The notes: generated by a model from the sequence alone, not told the origin. A stretch of 64,000 bases of DNA from Paraburkholderia sp. BCC1884 (GCF_900996225.1 NZ_CAAJGL010000068.1:124001-188000); one strand, 5' to 3'; positions 35,249-43,596 are shown, counted from the first letter of the stretch. Numbers and translations: made by a program.

Positions 35249-37359
35249 ACGATTTATCTCAAACCCAGCCGCTGGACGACGACGTCCTGCCGGAATTCGC
35301 CGATGCGGCGCATGAAGCCGCGACAGCCGCCGCAACGCAAGCCGCGCCCGAAGCGGCAACGCAAGCCGTGTCTGAAACGGCAACGGCCGCCGCCGCAACT
35401 GAAGCTAACGCCGCAACGCACGCAGCCCCCGACGCTTCGCTCGACGCCGCCATCACGCGCGCCACCGATGCGATCCTCGCCGCGCAGAAGCCCGACGGGC
35501 ACTGGGTCTACGAACTCGAAGCCGACGCGACGATTCCCGCCGAGTACGTGCTGCTGGTCCACTACCTCGGCGAAACACCGAACCTCGAACTGGAGCAAAA
35601 GATTGCGCGCTACCTGCGTCGCATCCAGTTGCCCAACGGCGGCTGGCCGCTCTTCGCCGACGGTGCGCTCGACATCAGCGCCAGCGTCAAAGCGTACTTC
35701 GCGCTGAAGATGATCGGCGAACCGTTGGACGCCGACCACATGGTACGTGCGCGCGACGCGATTCTGGCGAGCGGCGGCGCGGAAAACGTCAACGTCTTCA
35801 CGCGGATTCTGCTCGCGTTGTTCGGCGTGGTGTCGTGGCGCGCCGTGCCGATGATGCCCGTCGAGATTACGCTGTTGCCCGAGTGGTTTCCGTTCCATCT
35901 GTCGAAGGTGTCGTACTGGGCGCGCACGGTCATCGTGCCGCTGCTCGTGCTCAACGCGAAGCGGCCGCTCGCGCGCAATCCGCGCGGCGTGCGCATCGAC
36001 GAACTGTTCCGCGGCGCGCCGGTCAATACCGGCATGCCAGAACGCGCGCCGCATCAGCATGTCGGCTGGTTCCGTTTCTTCCGCGGCGTGGACGTGGTGC
36101 TGCGTGCGGTCGACGGCCTGTTCCCGACGGCGACGCGCGAACGCGCGGTGCGTGCGGCGGTGGCCTTCGTCGATGAACGATTGAATGGCGAAGACGGCCT
36201 CGGCGCGATTTTCCCCGCCATGGCCAACTCGGTGATGATGTACGACGTGCTCGGTTATCCGGCCGATCATCCCAACCGTGCAATCGCCCGCGAGTCGATC
36301 GACAAATTGCTCGTTATCAAGGATGACGAAGCATATTGCCAACCGTGTCTGTCGCCGGTGTGGGATACCTCGCTTGCCGCGCACGCGCTGCTCGAAACCG
36401 GCGAAGCACACGCCGAACAGGCCGCCGAACGCGGGCTCGCGTGGTTGCGTCCGTTGCAGATTCTCGACGTGCGCGGCGACTGGATTTCGCGTCGGCCGAA
36501 CGTGCGTCCTGGCGGCTGGGCGTTCCAGTACAACAACGCGCACTATCCGGACGTCGACGATACGGCGGTGGTCGCGGCGGCCATGCATCGGTCGGCGCAG
36601 CTCACGCAATCCGACGTCGATCGTGACGCGATTGCGCGAGCACGCGAATGGGTCGTCGGCATGCAAAGCAGCGACGGCGGCTGGGGTGCATTCGAGCCGG
36701 AAAACACCCAGTACTACCTGAACAACATTCCGTTCTCCGATCACGGCGCCTTGCTCGATCCGCCGACCGCCGACGTTTCCGGCCGTTGTCTGTCGATGCT
36801 CGCGCAACTCGGCGAATTCCCGGAAAGCAGCGAGCCGGCGCAACGTGCTTTCGACTACATGCTGAAGGAACAGGAATCGGACGGCAGCTGGTACGGCCGC
36901 TGGGGCCTGAACTACATCTACGGCACGTGGACGGCGCTTTGTTCGCTGAACGCAGCGGGCATGCCGCACGACGACCCGCGCCTGAAGCGCGCCGCCCAGT
37001 GGCTCCTGTCGATCCAGAACGAGGACGGCGGCTGGGGCGAGGGCGGCGAGAGCTACAAGCTCGACTATCACGGCTACGAGCGCGCCCCGAGCACGGCATC
37101 GCAAACCGCATGGGCGCTGATGGGCCTGATGGCGGTCGGCGAAGTCAATCACGAAGCGGTGGCGCGAGGCGTTGCTTACCTGCAGCGCGAACAGCGCGAG
37201 CATGGCCTGTGGGACGAAACGCGCTTCACCGCGACCGGCTTCCCGCGCGTGTTCTATCTGCGCTACCACGGTTATCGCAAGTTCTTCCCGTTGTGGGCGC
37301 TGGCGCGCTTCCGTCATCTGAAGCGCCATGGCCTCACGCGCGTCACAGTCGGGATCTAA
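35245..37359 (+). CDS. shc: Squalene-hopene cyclase
   Basis: 704 residues. The catalytic DxDD is in PDVDDTAVVA; several QW repeats are visible (DGGWGAFEPEN, DGSWYGRWGLNYIYG, EDGGWGEGGE), as is the C-terminal FPRVFYLRYHGYRKFFPLWALARF in two parts. A monotopic membrane enzyme that cyclises squalene to hopene/hopanol. Residues ~20-70 form an Ala/Thr/Gln/Glu low-complexity extension (APEAATQAVSETATAAAATE) that most cyclases lack. Fourth-base overlap with hpnE, 3-bp gap to hpnG. Confidence 0.97.
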   Translation: MNDLSQTQPLDDDVLPEFADAAHEAATAAATQAAPEAATQAVSETATAAAATEANAATHAAPDASLDAAITRATDAILAAQKPDGHWVYELEADATIPAEYVLLVHYLGETPNLELEQKIARYLRRIQLPNGGWPLFADGALDISASVKAYFALKMIGEPLDADHMVRARDAILASGGAENVNVFTRILLALFGVVSWRAVPMMPVEITLLPEWFPFHLSKVSYWARTVIVPLLVLNAKRPLARNPRGVRIDELFRGAPVNTGMPERAPHQHVGWFRFFRGVDVVLRAVDGLFPTATRERAVRAAVAFVDERLNGEDGLGAIFPAMANSVMMYDVLGYPADHPNRAIARESIDKLLVIKDDEAYCQPCLSPVWDTSLAAHALLETGEAHAEQAAERGLAWLRPLQILDVRGDWISRRPNVRPGGWAFQYNNAHYPDVDDTAVVAAAMHRSAQLTQSDVDRDAIARAREWVVGMQSSDGGWGAFEPENTQYYLNNIPFSDHGALLDPPTADVSGRCLSMLAQLGEFPESSEPAQRAFDYMLKEQESDGSWYGRWGLNYIYGTWTALCSLNAAGMPHDDPRLKRAAQWLLSIQNEDGGWGEGGESYKLDYHGYERAPSTASQTAWALMGLMAVGEVNHEAVARGVAYLQREQREHGLWDETRFTATGFPRVFYLRYHGYRKFFPLWALARFRHLKRHGLTRVTVGI

Positions 37360-37362
37360 CGG

Positions 37363-38094
37363 ATGCCGCTTTCGACAACGTCGTCAGCCGATGCCGGCCG
37401 TAGCAGCTTGCCGGTGATCGTGGTGACGGGCATGGCGTTCGAGGCGCGCATCGCGCGCGGTCCGGGCGTCGAGGTGGTGTACGCCGCGCGTGCCGATTTG
37501 CTTGAGCGCGCACTGAGCGCGGCGGTGGCGCGCGGTTGTTCGGGCATCGTGAGTTTCGGCACGGCGGGCGGTTTGGCGCCCGATCTGCAGCCGGGCGCAT
37601 TGATCGTCGCGGATGCCGTCGAAGGGCCGTTCGGACGCCTCGAGACCGATCGGACCTGGACGGACCGGCTGGCGGCCGCACTGACGACCGGGCCGCTGGC
37701 GGCGCGTCTGCAACGTGGTTCGATGGCGGCGGTCGCGGCGCCTCTGGTCAGCGCCGCCGACAAGAGCGCACTGCATCGCTCGACTGGCGCGCTTGCGGTC
37801 GATATGGAATCCCACATCGCCGGCGCGAGCGCGGCGGCGCAAGGCGTGCCTTTCGCCGTTTGTCGAGCGATCGTCGATCCGGCCTGGCGCACGCTGCCTT
37901 CCGCTGCCACGGCAGGTCTTCGCGACGACGGGAGCACGGCCATCGGGCCGATTCTGCGCGAGTTGATGCGCCAGCCGTCGCAACTCGGCGGCCTGATCCA
38001 GGTGGCGGTCGATGCCCGGGCGGCCCGTCTCTCGCTGGTCCAGGCCCGACAGGCGATGAGCACGGCCGGTGCGCTCCGGATGGCCGAAGTCTGA
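37363..38094 (+). CDS. hpnG: Adenosylhopane nucleosidase (phosphorylase family)
   Basis: 243 residues; the ATG lies 3 bp after shc. Nucleoside-phosphorylase fold: VSFGTAGGLAPDLQPGALIV and the substrate-binding GALAVDMESHIAGASAAAQG. It removes adenine from adenosylhopane to give ribosylhopane on the way to bacteriohopanetetrol. The preceding HpnH step (radical SAM adenosylhopane synthase) is not in this window. Last intact gene before the integrated element. Confidence 0.9.
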   Translation: MPLSTTSSADAGRSSLPVIVVTGMAFEARIARGPGVEVVYAARADLLERALSAAVARGCSGIVSFGTAGGLAPDLQPGALIVADAVEGPFGRLETDRTWTDRLAAALTTGPLAARLQRGSMAAVAAPLVSAADKSALHRSTGALAVDMESHIAGASAAAQGVPFAVCRAIVDPAWRTLPSAATAGLRDDGSTAIGPILRELMRQPSQLGGLIQVAVDARAARLSLVQARQAMSTAGALRMAEV

Positions 38095-38121
38095 GTGACG
38101 CACGTCCTAATTCAGCACATA

Positions 38122-38158
38122 TTGAAATACTAGGGAAAACCCTTATATTTGGTACAAT
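38122..38158 (+). promoter_or_regulatory. Native promoter of the thioesterase gene, now orphaned
   Basis: TTGAAA (38122-38127), 16-bp spacer, TATATT (38144-38149); an alternative -10 TACAAT lies at 38153-38158. It lies upstream of the left att copy of the thioesterase start, with GGAG before the ATG. The element has cut this promoter away from the functional gene 17.9 kb to the right. Confidence 0.55.
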
Positions 38159-38226
38159 GTCAGTGTTAACCCTAGGTCGCTGGTGCGATGCCTTTGACCT
38201 GGGCGCCTTCAAACACGGAGTACCAG

Positions 38227-38248
38227 ATGAATTTCCATACCAGAAAGT
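38227..38248 (+). other. attL core (22-bp direct repeat)
   Basis: Identical to 56137-56158. Begins with ATGAATTTCCATACC and ends AAAGT. It is the start-codon region of the thioesterase gene, not a tRNA gene. Confidence 0.88.
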
Positions 38249-38277
38249 CTTACCTGTACTTCGCAAAAGAGGTATAG
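38227..38277 (+). pseudogene. Displaced 5' fragment of the thioesterase gene
   Basis: Starts with the native ATG and ribosome-binding site, keeps codons for MNFHTRK, then runs into element sequence (SYLYFAKEV) and stops at 38275-38277. A 16-residue product could be made from the native promoter, but no function is expected. Confidence 0.7.
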
Positions 38278-38337
38278 CCTTACTGGAAAAAGGTTAGCGG
38301 GCGATTATAACTTAGAAATACACCTCAACCGCCGTCG

Positions 38338-38360
38338 CTACCCCAACACCTACCCCAACA
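38338..38360 (+). repeat. Arm-type repeat, left copy
   Basis: A 23-bp sequence made of two CTACCCCAACA units joined directly, identical and in the same orientation to 55993-56015. It lies 90 bp inside the left att core. Likely integrase arm-binding site. Confidence 0.6.
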
Positions 38361-38390
38361 TAAATGGGGTCATAACACGGGCCTCCCAAA

Positions 38391-38406
38391 GTGCAATCAG
38401 TTGCAC
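38391..38406. repeat. Element-wide palindrome, copy 1
   Basis: GTGCAATCAGTTGCAC; perfect GTGCAA/TTGCAC arms. Ends directly at the stop codon of the gene at 38407. Three differences from the consensus TTGCAATCAATTGCAA. Confidence 0.7.
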
Positions 38407-39129
38407 TCACGCAGCAGCGGGGGAGGTCTTGGCCTTGGGGCTTGCAGCTTTCGTAGACACCAGCTTGACCCCTTGCTTACCCGAGGCATTGAAAGCCTTA
38501 ATCAGCTTGGCAGCGGGAAGCAGTTTGAACAGCGCCACCAGTTGCGCCTCGGTGGCCTTCTCACCGGCCTTGATGACTTCCTTGAATGCCACGTCCTGGG
38601 CATAGTCAGGAGCAGGCGCGGCCTTGGCTTTCTTTGTGGCAGCACTAGCAGAGCCCGCCTTGGCCTTCGTCTGATTTTTTGAAGCCTTCAGTTCAGGCAG
38701 TGCCACCACTTCCTTGTAAGTCTTACCCTCCAGCTTCAGCACGACTTCATCGACGTTCTCAACCGTCAACATTTTGGCGGCAGCAGTCAGGATGGAGAAG
38801 GGCAATGCTTTGACCTTCTCGTAAGCGATGCCGTTTTTCGTCAGCGTGCGATACGTGCGGACGAAGTTCATAGCCTGTGCATACTTCACCTTCAATTCCG
38901 CGTCCACGTATTCAGTAAACGTGTTGTATCCGAAATTCTTGTCCTCCTGGATATCAATCTTCTCCTTGATCGCGTACAGATAAGCGCCGAGTTCATAGGT
39001 GGATTCTTGCCAGTTCTCCACGGCTTGGCGCGTTTTCTTCATCAACACGCGGGGCGACATGCCCGCGATCTCAGCGACCAGGCCGGAAGTATTGAGGACT
39101 TCTACAACGGGGGTGACTTGGGATTCCAT
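38407..39129 (-). CDS. Unknown element protein with Lys/Ala-rich linker
   Basis: 240 residues from the second ATG (39129), which has GGAG seven bases upstream; an ATG at 39141 has none. The N-terminal half is helical, QAVENWQESTYELGAYLYAI then KNFGYNTFTEYVDAELKVKYAQAMNFVRTY, and resembles phage/plasmid proteins of the DUF3102-like kind. The middle is a histone-H1-like AKAGSASAATKKAKAAPAPD, with a second helical domain and another Lys/Ala tail. Probably DNA-binding. It is the leftmost gene, reading toward attL. Confidence 0.6.
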   Translation of the reverse strand: MESQVTPVVEVLNTSGLVAEIAGMSPRVLMKKTRQAVENWQESTYELGAYLYAIKEKIDIQEDKNFGYNTFTEYVDAELKVKYAQAMNFVRTYRTLTKNGIAYEKVKALPFSILTAAAKMLTVENVDEVVLKLEGKTYKEVVALPELKASKNQTKAKAGSASAATKKAKAAPAPDYAQDVAFKEVIKAGEKATEAQLVALFKLLPAAKLIKAFNASGKQGVKLVSTKAASPKAKTSPAAA

Positions 39130-39308
39130 GTCTGACTCCATTCAGTGTGTGGTTTTGGTCTGCTAAACCGTTTAACAGACCGCAGACCGATACTAAGCGC
39201 AAAAATCGCAAACCACCAAACCGCCAGGTATACAAAAAAGTGGTAAACCGCACGCAAAAATGCGTGAGTGCGGAATAAGCGCAGCTACCGGACCACACGC
39301 AAAAAGTC

Positions 39309-39324
39309 TGGCAATCAATTGCAG
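39309..39324. repeat. Element-wide palindrome, copy 2 (variant)
   Basis: TGGCAATCAATTGCAG, two changes from consensus. Lies in the 39130-39580 non-coding divergent region, which otherwise holds only the operator at 39535. Confidence 0.55.
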
Positions 39325-39510
39325 CAGGCCTGACGACGTTTTGGGTTGCACGATAGCGGATTGCGAAGCGAAGGCGGAGCGTGGCGAACAAACAACAAAA
39401 TAAATTTTCGAGCACCGACCACTGAGCAGGCAACGAAAAAAACCGCACTTTCCGCACGCAGAACGCGAACTGAATTTGCGAGTTGACCGAACGTTGTTCC
39501 GGGTGGAGTT

Positions 39511-39552
39511 TTGACAGGTTTCGCACGTGTGTATGTTCACTGTATTGTGAAC
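39511..39552 (+). promoter_or_regulatory. RHH-gene promoter and operator
   Basis: TTGACA at 39511-39516, with a possible -10 TATGTT at 39532-39537. The overlapping inverted repeat GTTCAC-TGTATT-GTGAAC (39535-39552) is well placed for repression of the gene at 39581, perhaps by its own product. Confidence 0.55.
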
Positions 39553-39580
39553 TCACGTCACAACCAACCCGGAGGAAGTC

Positions 39581-39769
39581 ATGGCCACGAACGGACAAGC
39601 ACTCGCAGCGAAGCGCAAGATGGGCCGGGAAAATTTCCTACTCCCCGATGCCATTCGTCAGGCGATGGAAGCGCTGGCAGAAAAGCGCAGCGTGACAAAG
39701 GCGGAAATTCTCAGGACGGCATTGCGCGAATATTTCGAGCGTCAGCCGGAACTAAAGGAGGTCGCATAA
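39581..39769 (+). CDS. Ribbon-helix-helix DNA-binding protein
   Basis: 62 residues with GGAGGAAG ahead of the ATG. The sequence RENFLLPDAIRQAMEALAEKR, then SVTKAEILRTALREYFER, is a typical CopG/Arc-type beta strand plus two helices. Likely a small repressor. The inverted repeat at 39535-39552 directly upstream is the natural candidate for its operator. It could also be the protein that reads the nine element-wide palindromes; that is inference. Confidence 0.75.
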   Translation: MATNGQALAAKRKMGRENFLLPDAIRQAMEALAEKRSVTKAEILRTALREYFERQPELKEVA

Positions 39770-39777
39770 AAAGAAAA

Positions 39778-39802
39778 AAGCCTCGGGTGAGAACCGAGGC
39801 TT
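39778..39802 (+). terminator. Hairpin terminator after RHH gene
   Basis: AAGCCTCGG-GTGAGAA-CCGAGGCTT, preceded by an A-rich run; a 9-bp stem. Confidence 0.7.
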
Positions 39803-39912
39803 AGGAAGTGTCAGCACCGGAAGGGCCAGGGCCACACAACATACACATGTACATTTTAGGCCCGCTCCCGAGTTGACACAAGTATCAGTTTGTCAATTTG
39901 GAGAAAGTCATC

Positions 39913-41148
39913 ATGAGCAGTAACGATGCCGTCATGTGCGCAGCCGGTACGGTCAGCGCCGAGCAGCAAGCCGCCGAGTTCATCGCCAAGGTGAGCGCTC
40001 GGGATTGGCTCCCACGCGTCCCCCATACCCCCAGCGACCGCCAACGCGGGCCACGCGTCCCTCACCCCGACGACACCTCCAGGATGCGCTCCATGAGCGT
40101 GTCTGAGGATAAGGAGTCGTGGGTTCACCTTCACGCCGCCAACGTCCGGGCCTTGGGGCCATTGGGCGCGATCATGTTCGATTACGTGTCGCAATGGAGC
40201 CGTGCCAGCAAAAAGGGCGGCGCACAGTTGGCCGTGAAGGATTGTCATGGGGAATTCTGGCTCGCCTGTTCCTACGCCAGGATCGAGCAGGACACCGGAC
40301 TGAAGAAGCGGGACGCCGAACGGGGACTGGCGGATTGTGTGGAGGCCGGAGCATTGGAAGCCACCACCATGAAATACGCACGGAAGCGGTGCCTTCATGT
40401 CCGCATCGCCCCTGCCAACGGAGCGCAGATCACCCCTTGGCCGTTGATCGTTGGGGACGTGACTGGCGAGAGACCAAAATCCCTATGCGTGCTTAAGAAC
40501 GATTCTCAAGCACCGGGGCGTGCTTTACTCACCGACCAAAGCACCGGGGCGTGCTTTCCTAATACAACCTCTATTCTTTCAACCGCGATTAGAAACACAA
40601 CCGGAGAATCTGTCCCAGCTTCGCCAGGACAACAACCGGCCCCCCCATCCCTGGCCAAGGGGAAGAAAGCCCCCAAACCCCAAGGCGATAACCCCGCCTC
40701 CCCGGTTCCGCTGGCCCCCTCCAAGCCCGTGCTGGCGATTGCGGTGCAGTGGGAGACCCTGACAGGGGAGCGGATCAACGGGGCCGCAGCGAAGCGTCTA
40801 CGCGATGCCATGACCGCGATGCACCGCAAGGGGATCGATTACAACGCCGTCGTGGTGTGGGCAGTCGATAACTGGACAACCATCAAGTGGAAGGTGGACC
40901 CGAGGGATACCCGCTCCCCGAGCCTTGACCGTCCGCGCGTCGATTACTTTGTGGCGCACTGGCCGGAAGCCCATGAGGCGATGCTGGCCAGGAATCCGGC
41001 CCGTCAGCAGGCTCCCACGGCTCGGGTGATACCGATGCACCCGCCGACCATCACGAAGGCCGCCAGCACCCCGCGAGACGAAGTGTCCCTTGATACCCAC
41101 CTTGGCACGATTGCGGAACTTGATGCGATCCTCGCCACGAAGAAATAA
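39913..41148 (+). CDS. Phage-type replication protein (lambda O-like organisation)
   Basis: 411 residues from ATG 39913, with GGAG at 39900-39903; the TTG at 39898 is less likely. A winged-helix region at ~65-165 (LGPLGAIMFDYVSQWSRASK, CSYARIEQDTGLKKRDAERG, LADCVEAGALEATT) resembles phage replication initiator domains. A Pro-rich linker follows, then a C-terminal helical domain (QWETLTGERINGAAAKRLRD..HRKGIDYNAVVVWAVDNW) similar to helicase-loader interaction regions. Two identical hairpins inside the gene (40508-40557) may be its origin. Confidence 0.7.
   Translation: MSSNDAVMCAAGTVSAEQQAAEFIAKVSARDWLPRVPHTPSDRQRGPRVPHPDDTSRMRSMSVSEDKESWVHLHAANVRALGPLGAIMFDYVSQWSRASKKGGAQLAVKDCHGEFWLACSYARIEQDTGLKKRDAERGLADCVEAGALEATTMKYARKRCLHVRIAPANGAQITPWPLIVGDVTGERPKSLCVLKNDSQAPGRALLTDQSTGACFPNTTSILSTAIRNTTGESVPASPGQQPAPPSLAKGKKAPKPQGDNPASPVPLAPSKPVLAIAVQWETLTGERINGAAAKRLRDAMTAMHRKGIDYNAVVVWAVDNWTTIKWKVDPRDTRSPSLDRPRVDYFVAHWPEAHEAMLARNPARQQAPTARVIPMHPPTITKAASTPRDEVSLDTHLGTIAELDAILATKK
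40508..40557. repeat. Two identical hairpins inside the replication gene
   Basis: AAGCAC-CGGGGC-GTGCTT at 40508-40525 and the same with one extra A/T pair at 40538-40557, 31 bp apart. They sit at the linker of the replication protein, as origin repeats do within lambda O. Confidence 0.6.
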
Positions 41149-41158
41149 GGAGCCCACC

Positions 41159-41308
41159 ATGACCGCCAGAATCATTCAGTTCAAGCCCCGCGTGGAAGAT
41201 CAGCCCGCCGAGCAGCCGACACCAGATCATCCTGGAGAACCGGCACCGCTTGACCGTAGAGGCTTCGATACCCGTGTGGAGTACGTCATCCTGGAGCAAT
41301 ACCTCTGA
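41159..41308 (+). CDS. Small element protein, 49 residues
   Basis: The ATG at 41159 follows AAGGAG; it lies 10 bp after the replication gene. Sequence MTARIIQFKPRVEDQPAEQP.. is Pro/Glu-rich and ends EYVILEQYL. Unknown function. Probably co-transcribed with the replication gene. Confidence 0.55.
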   Translation: MTARIIQFKPRVEDQPAEQPTPDHPGEPAPLDRRGFDTRVEYVILEQYL

Positions 41309-41326
41309 GAATGGTCTGGCCCCACT

Positions 41327-41342
41327 TTGCAATCAAATGCAA
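41327..41342. repeat. Element-wide palindrome, copy 3
   Basis: TTGCAATCAAATGCAA, one change from consensus, immediately followed by a further TTGCAATC half. Framed by TGGCCCC and GGGGCCA, which could pair around it as a terminator-like hairpin. Confidence 0.75.
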
Positions 41343-41470
41343 TTGCAATCGTCGGGGCCACCACCGACACCCATCCCTCCCGGTTGCTAGACGTTTAGCA
41401 GCCGCGCCAGTAAAAAATCTCAGTTATCCAAAGCGATTCCCCTTCCTCGTTAGCAAATGACGGGTTCAAT

Positions 41471-41737
41471 ATGAGTCTTGAGCCAACTGTCTCAACGGGA
41501 CGCAAGACCATGGAAACGGAAGCAACACAACCAACCCTTAGCGCGTGGCCTCCCTACGTTGTGGACTCCATCCTCTCGCAGATTGCCAGCGGGAGATCGT
41601 TAGTCAGCGTACTGGCGAGCAACGCAAGCTATCCGAGTCGCGCCACCTGGAACCGCGCTGTCACGGACGACAAGACTTTCTCCATGCGATACGTGCAGGC
41701 CGTGCAACTGGGTGTGGCACGTAGGCACGGTCACTAA
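41471..41737 (+). CDS. Small terminase-like HTH protein
   Basis: 88 residues; the ATG at 41471 has no clear ribosome-binding site and an internal ATG at 41510 may be used. The sequence VVDSILSQIASGRSLVSVLA, then SYPSRATWNRAVTDDKTFSM, RYVQAVQLG resembles the HTH of phage small terminase subunits, as in the separate gene at 47255. It may be a second DNA-recognition subunit or a regulator. Confidence 0.55.
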   Translation: MSLEPTVSTGRKTMETEATQPTLSAWPPYVVDSILSQIASGRSLVSVLASNASYPSRATWNRAVTDDKTFSMRYVQAVQLGVARRHGH

Positions 41738-41747
41738 GGAGAACACT

Positions 41748-42125
41748 ATGACAACGCAGGCCAATGACTACGTGGCATACCTCAACTCACTGACCCCGGC
41801 GCAACTTGAAGCCGAGCGCCAACGCGGAAAAGCCCGCCTCGACGCTGCACTGTACAACCGTGATTTTTCCGAACATGCAGGGAGCCGCGCCGACAGCGTA
41901 CCGACGATCAAGCCAGTAACGCACCGTGATGGAACAGGGAGAACGATAACCGAGTATCGCGGAGAGCAGGGTTCAATGCGTTCATGGATGGGAACATGGA
42001 TGACGCCCCCTAATCTCCAGCTTGGCATTTACAACGGCAGTACGCCCGAGCAGGCGAAAGAGTTCCGCCGCCGCATGCAGGACAAGATGATGGCATATGA
42101 ACGCGCACTTGCTGGGGGTGCGTAA
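41748..42125 (+). CDS. Phage-type unknown protein A with WMG motif
   Basis: 125 residues from ATG 41748 (AAGGAG). The N-terminal half is helical (YVAYLNSLTPAQLEAERQRG). The C-terminal half carries HRDGTGRTITEYRGEQGSMR then SWMGTWMTPPNLQLGIYNG. The next gene has a related block (FRDAVGRQTTEFEGRMSCWMG..GPALATGI), so the two share a domain. Function unknown; no capsid homology could be established. Confidence 0.55.
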   Translation: MTTQANDYVAYLNSLTPAQLEAERQRGKARLDAALYNRDFSEHAGSRADSVPTIKPVTHRDGTGRTITEYRGEQGSMRSWMGTWMTPPNLQLGIYNGSTPEQAKEFRRRMQDKMMAYERALAGGA

Positions 42126-42619
42126 TGTCTAACAGACCGTTTGGATACGAGACTTTGCCAGTCGTCATCGATCACCCTGGCCACCGCGACCTCTCCGGCG
42201 CGCGCCCCAATGACAGCATGTCCTGGGGCGAGGAAGTGCAGTTCCGTAAGGTGCGCGCCGACCTCGACCGCGTCATTCAAGCCAACCGCGTGACGCTCGA
42301 CTCTCCACAAGTCGGGGAGACGCCGCAGACCTATGAGCGCAGAGTAATCCGCGACCTGATGCCTCATGCCACCAGCTACTCACCGATGAAGCTGGACAAA
42401 CTTCCCGCCGAGCTATTCCGTGATATCAAGCGAACCGTGGTGGCGGAAGCGATGCAGGCCCCGGCACGGCGCGGCGAACTGGTGCCGATCACTTTCCGGG
42501 ACGCAGTGGGCAGGCAGACAACCGAATTCGAAGGCCGCATGTCGTGCTGGATGGGTCAGTTTCGTGGCCCCGCCCTGGCGACCGGAATCTGTATCGACGG
42601 ACGACCCCAACGATTCTGA
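42125..42619 (+). CDS. Phage-type unknown protein B with WMG motif
   Basis: 164 residues; the ATG shares one base with the previous stop (TAATG). Helical N-terminus (SWGEEVQFRKVRADLDRVIQ) with GETPQTYERRVIRDLMPHAT; C-terminal FRDAVGRQTTEFEGRMSCWM block homologous to protein A. The layout (long helical part plus WMG domain) occurs in some phage structural or assembly proteins, but I cannot name it. Translationally coupled to protein A. Confidence 0.55.
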   Translation: MSNRPFGYETLPVVIDHPGHRDLSGARPNDSMSWGEEVQFRKVRADLDRVIQANRVTLDSPQVGETPQTYERRVIRDLMPHATSYSPMKLDKLPAELFRDIKRTVVAEAMQAPARRGELVPITFRDAVGRQTTEFEGRMSCWMGQFRGPALATGICIDGRPQRF

Positions 42620-42644
42620 AAACACGTTGATGGAGGAGACGACC

Positions 42645-42782
42645 ATGAGCGACTACCAGAACCACAGAAGGCGACTCATTCAGCGCCTCAAAGCGCATGG
42701 TCTCATTAGCTCACGTGAAGCGAAGCAGATGGCCAAACCTTCGAAGCCCACGCCCCGCACCGTTGACCGGAGAAAGCCGTGA
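42645..42782 (+). CDS. Small basic element protein, 45 residues
   Basis: The ATG at 42645 follows GGAGGAG. Sequence MSDYQNHRRRLIQRLKAHGL, then ISSREAKQMAKPSKPTPR; very basic, likely nucleic-acid binding. Its stop overlaps the next start (GTGA). Confidence 0.55.
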   Translation: MSDYQNHRRRLIQRLKAHGLISSREAKQMAKPSKPTPRTVDRRKP

Positions 42783-43246
42783 AGCACTTTTGTGTAATCG
42801 AAAACCAGGTTGCTTTTCGTCAGAACCGGGACGCGATGGAGAACATCATCGAATCTCTTTCTAACCCCCGCTTGCGCGAAGACATACGCGAACAGCTTGA
42901 GGGCTCGCTGGCGTCGGGGGAGGGACGGGCGAAAGTATTGCTCGGGCAGTACGTCGGAATGATATTGGCACTGACTCCCGATAGCGACAAGGTCACCACG
43001 ATGGTTGAAAAATTCATTGCTGATGGTGGTCCGCTCGCAGCAATTCAGGATGGCATGAAAGCGATGAAGCGCGAACTGGACCAGATGCATTACGAAGCCA
43101 CGAAAGAAGTGCGCAAGGCCGCGTGGGAAGCCATGACGACGACCGAGCAGAGAGAGGCCAAAGATAATAAGCGTCGCTTCCGTGAAGAACACTTTGACGA
43201 GAGCCAGCACCATGGCGAGATGCCAAGCCACCCATCGCGAGGCTAA
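42779..43246 (+). CDS. Unknown helical element protein
   Basis: 155 residues from a GTG with GGAG upstream, overlapping the previous stop. Predicted all-helical: MENIIESLSNPRLREDIREQ, KVTTMVEKFIADGGPLAAIQ and a charged C-terminus rich in Arg/Glu. Scaffold-like composition, no motif recognised. Confidence 0.5.
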   Translation: MKHFCVIENQVAFRQNRDAMENIIESLSNPRLREDIREQLEGSLASGEGRAKVLLGQYVGMILALTPDSDKVTTMVEKFIADGGPLAAIQDGMKAMKRELDQMHYEATKEVRKAAWEAMTTTEQREAKDNKRRFREEHFDESQHHGEMPSHPSRG

Positions 43247-43248
43247 CC

Positions 43249-43554
43249 GTGGACACCAATCGCTCAGAGCTGATTCGCGAGGTGGACGCCGCCATGGTTG
43301 CGCTGGATGCGTTCATGAAGACGGGTTCAGATTGCGACATTGAATCGTTGTGTCACTTGTCGGGACTGTTGCACGTGATTGGTTGCCGCCTGGGGAGGTT
43401 GTTGAACGAGTTCCCGGACGATCAGAACCTGGTTGCGTTGCTGAAGCAGTGCGCCGCCCTTCAGGCCACGACAATGGAGCAGGCTGAAGCCTTGACGCAC
43501 ATGACGCGGGCAGCACTCGCAGAACGGCAGAGCAGCGGCGCAAGTCTCCACTGA
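43249..43554 (+). CDS. Unknown helical element protein
   Basis: 101 residues from a GTG 2 bp after the previous gene. Helices SELIREVDAAMVALDAFMKT, CHLSGLLHVIGCRLGRLLNE. No motif recognised. Last gene before the composite repeat upstream of the transglycosylase gene. Confidence 0.5.
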   Translation: MDTNRSELIREVDAAMVALDAFMKTGSDCDIESLCHLSGLLHVIGCRLGRLLNEFPDDQNLVALLKQCAALQATTMEQAEALTHMTRAALAERQSSGASLH

Positions 43555-43571
43555 GCTATAGCGCAACACGG

Positions 43572-43589
43572 CGATTCGTCAGTACGAAA
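43572..43589. repeat. TTCGT-CAGT-ACGAA composite element, copy 1
   Basis: GATTCGTCAGTACGAAAT, with TTCGT/ACGAA arms. The same 18 bp recurs at 46854-46871, each time 6-7 bp before the 16-bp palindrome and 36-37 bp before a start codon. Confidence 0.65.
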
Positions 43590-43596
43590 TTTAGGG

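Noticed and set aside
35254..37329. 691-codon open frame opposite shc
   Set aside because: Antisense shadow; shc has DxDD and QW motifs and the shadow has no domain.
38227..38248. tRNA 3' end as attachment site
   Set aside because: The repeat is the start of a protein gene; no tRNA cloverleaf could be formed around either copy.
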